A stretch of 64,000 nt of DNA, from NCBI RefSeq assembly GCF_051388935.1, contig NZ_JBPKBI010000005.1, positions 248,001-312,000 of the forward strand, given 5' to 3'. Shown here one piece after another: positions 63,490 to 64,000 of the stretch. Each line of letters begins with the position of its first letter. The first letter of the stretch is position 1. Origin of the DNA: Yinghuangia sp035454725. Its GTDB lineage: Bacteria; Actinomycetota; Actinomycetes; Streptomycetales; Streptomycetaceae. The position numbers and the translations under genes were made by a program. The notes under the pieces are model-generated. The model saw only the letters and a list, made by a program, of their open reading frames with translations. It ran no database searches and had not been told where the DNA came from.

Positions 63490-63495
63490 AGCCTA
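63490..63495 (-). promoter_or_regulatory. -10 element TAGGCT of a leaderless argS promoter
   Basis: Reading the minus strand, TAGGCT is followed by TGTCTGCC and then GTG. This spacing places the transcription start at or near the GTG, and no Shine-Dalgarno precedes it. Confidence 0.5.
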
Positions 63496-63612
63496 GGCGA
63501 CCACGTCGCCGGGCTGCCTCCCAGTATCCACAGGCCTCCCCCGATCGGGGCCAGGGCCGAGGGACTCACCGCGGGCCCCAGGGGCGGCTTCTTGAGCAGC
63601 GCTCCGGCGTAC

Positions 63613-63999
63613 TCAGTGCGGAACGATCGCGAGCCCGCGTACCACCGCCGTCAACTGATCAGGATCGAACGGCTTCGTCAGATACGCATCCACCCCGGCC
63701 TCGCGCGCCCGCGCCACGTCCGAACTCTGCGCGCACGCACTGATCATCACGATCTTCAACCCGGCCGTACGCGGATCCGCCCGCAAGCGCGCCGCCGTCC
63801 GAATCCCGTCCAGCCGCGGCATCACCACATCCAGTGTCACCAGGTCGGGCCGTACCTCATGCACCATCCCCAGCGCATCCTCGCCATCCACAGCCGTGGT
63901 GACCTCGAACCCCTCCAGCCGCAGATTCACCGCGATCAACCGCCGGATCACCTCGTCGTCGTCAACGACAAGCACCCGCCCGGCCTTGACCCCCGTCCA
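63613..63999 (-). CDS. response regulator receiver protein (5' end beyond window)
   Basis: At least 128 residues; the reading frame is still open at the window edge, where codons for W-T-G-V-K-A-G-R precede VLVVDDDEVIRRLIAVNL. The receiver domain has the acidic pair DDD near the start, the phospho-acceptor Asp in LVTLDVVMPRLDG, the Thr/Ser of ISAC and the Lys of TKPFDPD. The domain has no output module, so it is a single-domain regulator. A GTG at 63975 is possible, but the upstream codons match the family and argue for a start outside the window. Confidence 0.85.
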   Translation of the reverse strand, partial: WTGVKAGRVLVVDDDEVIRRLIAVNLRLEGFEVTTAVDGEDALGMVHEVRPDLVTLDVVMPRLDGIRTAARLRADPRTAGLKIVMISACAQSSDVARAREAGVDAYLTKPFDPDQLTAVVRGLAIVPH

Positions 64000-64000
64000 C

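Overview
The window is high-GC actinobacterial chromosome. Gene content and order (Scy/FilP cytoskeleton pair, a conservon, nucS, murA with a PduO-type adenosyltransferase, an atp operon with a wecA-glyA-sua5-prmC-prfA-rpmE-rho-thrB-thrC-hom-lysA-argS chain) are those of a core region of Streptomyces and its relatives. I infer a filamentous member or close relative of the Streptomycetaceae. The genus cannot be fixed from this sequence alone. There is no sign of plasmid, phage or IS sequence, and no rRNA, tRNA or CRISPR array was found.

Layout. 1-6.5 kb: the 3' part of a Scy-like giant coiled-coil gene, filP, a PerM/AI-2E-type membrane protein and a two-gene ABC exporter. 6.6-10.6 kb: a complete four-gene conservon (sensor kinase, roadblock protein, DUF742 protein, GTPase). 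10.6-15.6 kb: a double-domain 3-hydroxyacyl-CoA dehydrogenase, a VOC protein, conserved small proteins and the mismatch-specific endonuclease nucS. 15.7-24.8 kb is an accessory stretch: an SH3-type anchored protein, an ECF sigma factor with two cell-envelope proteins, a wHTH protein, a DUF6000-like protein, an XRE/DUF397 module and small orphans. It runs into a type VII secretion accessory cluster (mycosin, WXG100-like protein, small partner, large membrane ATPase; 23.5-29.8 kb). 30-37 kb: ethylmalonyl-CoA mutase (MeaA/Ecm), a STAS protein, 3-hydroxybutyryl-CoA dehydrogenase, murA, cobalamin adenosyltransferase and a DUF2550 protein. 37-45 kb: the entire F1Fo ATP synthase operon atpI-(atpZ-like)-B-E-F-H-A-G-D-C. 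45-63.5 kb: wecA, glyA, a low-molecular-weight phosphatase, threonylcarbamoyl-AMP synthase, prmC, prfA, rpmE, rho, the threonine/lysine genes and argS. A response regulator runs off the right end.

How the genes work together. Ecm needs adenosylcobalamin, which the adenosyltransferase makes, and the two hydroxyacyl-CoA dehydrogenases sit in the same acyl-CoA metabolism. prmC methylates release factor 1, encoded next to it by prfA. Hom, ThrC and ThrB make threonine from aspartate semialdehyde, and LysA ends the lysine branch. The atp operon is preceded by a good match to the redox repressor Rex operator.

Most notable observations: a one-base frameshift that falsely fuses an XRE regulator to its DUF397 partner; a MurA with Asp in place of the fosfomycin-target Cys; a branched, U-tract-ended RNA structure between lysA and hom; an ECF sigma module whose membrane protein and lipoprotein appear to share a C-terminal domain; a degenerate Walker A motif in the ESX-associated ATPase; and several probable leaderless genes with a -10 hexamer about seven bases before the start codon, one of which resets the argS start.
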